From contig AZLU01000154.1 in NCBI GenBank assembly GCA_002224055.1, positions 1 to 43,486 of the forward strand: a stretch of 43,486 bases of DNA. Reading direction: 5' to 3'. The translations under genes and the position numbers were made by a program. The notes below the pieces were generated by a model. The model saw nothing but the letters and a program-made list of their open reading frames with translations. It was not told where the DNA came from and did no database searches. The stretch is from Pezizomycotina sp. ARF18. Lineage: Eukaryota > Ascomycota. Below are positions 42,567-43,486 of this stretch, in pieces (position 1 is the first letter of the stretch; each line of letters begins with the position of its first letter).

Positions 42567-43486
42567 ATTTAATGTAGTTTTGTCTTTGATCTAACTGAGG
42601 GTTCTTTTCTCCCTATAGAGCCGGTGCAACGATGTTAACGTGTTTTGTCTTCCACAGCGATAGTAAAAAAGGCACAAGAAAGAGGAGACAAATGACAGAA
42701 CAGAGCGATTCAGCTAAAGAAAACGTAAGAAGAGAATACTACTGCTGCGATTCAAATCTTCCTTCCTGGCTTCGTATGTTGTCCCAGGAAAAAGTCTTGG
42801 AAAGAAATAGGAAAGTAAGGTAATATTAAATATATATAAAGTCAAGAAAAAAAAAAAAAGAAAGAGAGAGAGAGAGAAAATATAATAATAAGTCTGCCTC
42901 GTATGATATTTTTTATTTTATTCTATTTTTTTTTAAATTTCAATATAGTAGCATTAGAATATCCTTTGGTAAGAAAAGCAGCTAATGATATCAGGTTAGA
43001 AAAGAGGTAGTGGAGAGAGTAGGCTGACTCTTAACAAAGAGGTAGGTCAGAGACGAGTACCTGTTAGGATGTACCCAGGCAAAAGAGCTTGAGCATACCA
43101 TGACATTCGCGGGCATTAAAAAAAAAAAAAAAAGAAAAAAATTTTCTTCCCCACCCTAGCCTGCTGCTGCTGCTTACTGCTGGTAACCCTCCTTACCTAG
43201 GTTTTTAGTATGTATGATTCAACGATGCTTGCTACTCTTGCTATCATTTTACCCCCTCCATTGGCGCCTCAAAAACTGCTAAAAGACACCAATGGTACAT
43301 TGCATGATGTAGCTTTCACTTAGCAGCTAAATAGTCCCGATAGTAAGGGGAAACCCCGCCTCTATCCTTTCCTTTCTTAATCTCTCTTTTTTCTTTTCTT
43401 TCTCTTGCTCGTTCGTTTTCATCTTCCTTCCATTTCTTTCCATTGAGGCTTTTATTCTGCATTTTTTTTTTTTTTTTCATATCGTT
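42567..43486. promoter_or_regulatory. vWA gene promoter side and window end
   Basis: About 920 bp with no recognised gene. Contains A13 near 42846, a GA repeat (42860-42878), A15 near 43118 and T16 near 43462. No partial gene is evident at the right edge. Confidence 0.45.

Noticed and set aside
42632-42823. Plus-strand 63-codon frame near the right edge
   Set aside because: No motif, AT-rich and Lys/Arg heavy; it lies in the upstream region of the vWA gene and resembles chance open frame.
1-43486. Programmed frameshifting or insertional RNA editing as the cause of the frame breaks
   Set aside because: The breaks share no slippery motif or stop-codon context, occur in many unrelated genes, and coincide with short runs, which suits consensus error better. 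Only cDNA could settle it.
1-43486. A block of decaying pseudogenes
   Set aside because: Splice sites, domain motifs and catalytic residues are preserved throughout, stop codons arise only from frame shifts, and several genes are essential in other fungi.
1-43486. Mobile elements, CRISPR arrays, viral or toxin genes
   Set aside because: No transposase, reverse transcriptase, integrase, terminal repeats, spaced repeats, or viral or toxin domains were recognised on either strand.

Overview
The window is nuclear DNA from an ascomycete fungus, probably of the filamentous type (Pezizomycotina or a near relative). Evidence: short GT-AG introns with TGACTAAC-like branch sites, an alternative external NADH dehydrogenase, a fungal-type GLYNSGNTCYQN ubiquitin protease, a fungal DUF676 lipase-like protein and a Gly-Tyr-Pro-Pro-Gln-rich vWA protein. 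No bacterial gene organisation, CRISPR array, transposase, reverse transcriptase or tRNA gene was found. Intergenic DNA is AT-rich and full of uninterrupted A or T runs of 14-37 nt and simple repeats.

Layout: DUF676 alpha/beta-hydrolase (379-2381, +); membrane-anchored ubiquitin protease of the USP30/Ubp16 type (3106-5283, -); pre-60S factor Alb1 (6008-6546, +); empty AT-rich DNA to 8.7 kb; three-RRM Pub1/TIA-1 protein (8720-10434, -); a possible small unknown gene near 11.6 kb (+); external NADH dehydrogenase (13704-15993, -); 2.3 kb of largely empty DNA; PIF1 helicase (18287-21098, -); MFAP1/Spp381-like splicing factor (22115 to about 23.75 kb, +); TRAPP subunit Trs31/TRAPPC5 (24099-25000, -); a small membrane protein (25846 to about 26.35 kb, -); LSM3 (26953-27412, -); mitochondrial ribosomal protein uL15m (27806-28791, +); U-box cyclophilin PPIL2/Cyp60 (29351-31687, +); RhoGAP protein (32431-35329, -); AMPK gamma subunit Snf4 (36669-38396, -); vWA protein with low-complexity ends (39493-42566, -).

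The genes are mostly housekeeping and do not form a pathway cluster. Three act in or with the spliceosome (MFAP1, LSM3, PPIL2), four are mitochondrial or probably so (NDE-type dehydrogenase, uL15m, USP30-like protease, possibly the small membrane protein), and others serve ribosome assembly, vesicle tethering, Rho signalling, energy sensing and genome stability.

The dominant oddity is that nearly every conserved gene is cut by small frameshifts, about one per 150-200 coding bases where I could count. The ones I could resolve are repaired by adding back one or two bases, usually in a homopolymer run and often one of only 2-4 nt (cc to c, tt to t, aaaaa to aaaa). Essential genes such as LSM3 are affected, so I read this as consensus error in the assembly rather than gene decay. 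CDS coordinates therefore span from inferred start to inferred stop, including introns and frameshifts, and are not clean open frames. I did not find a convincing undescribed system; the best unexplained candidates are the small genes near 11.6 kb and 26 kb and the GC-richer island at 17.1-17.4 kb.
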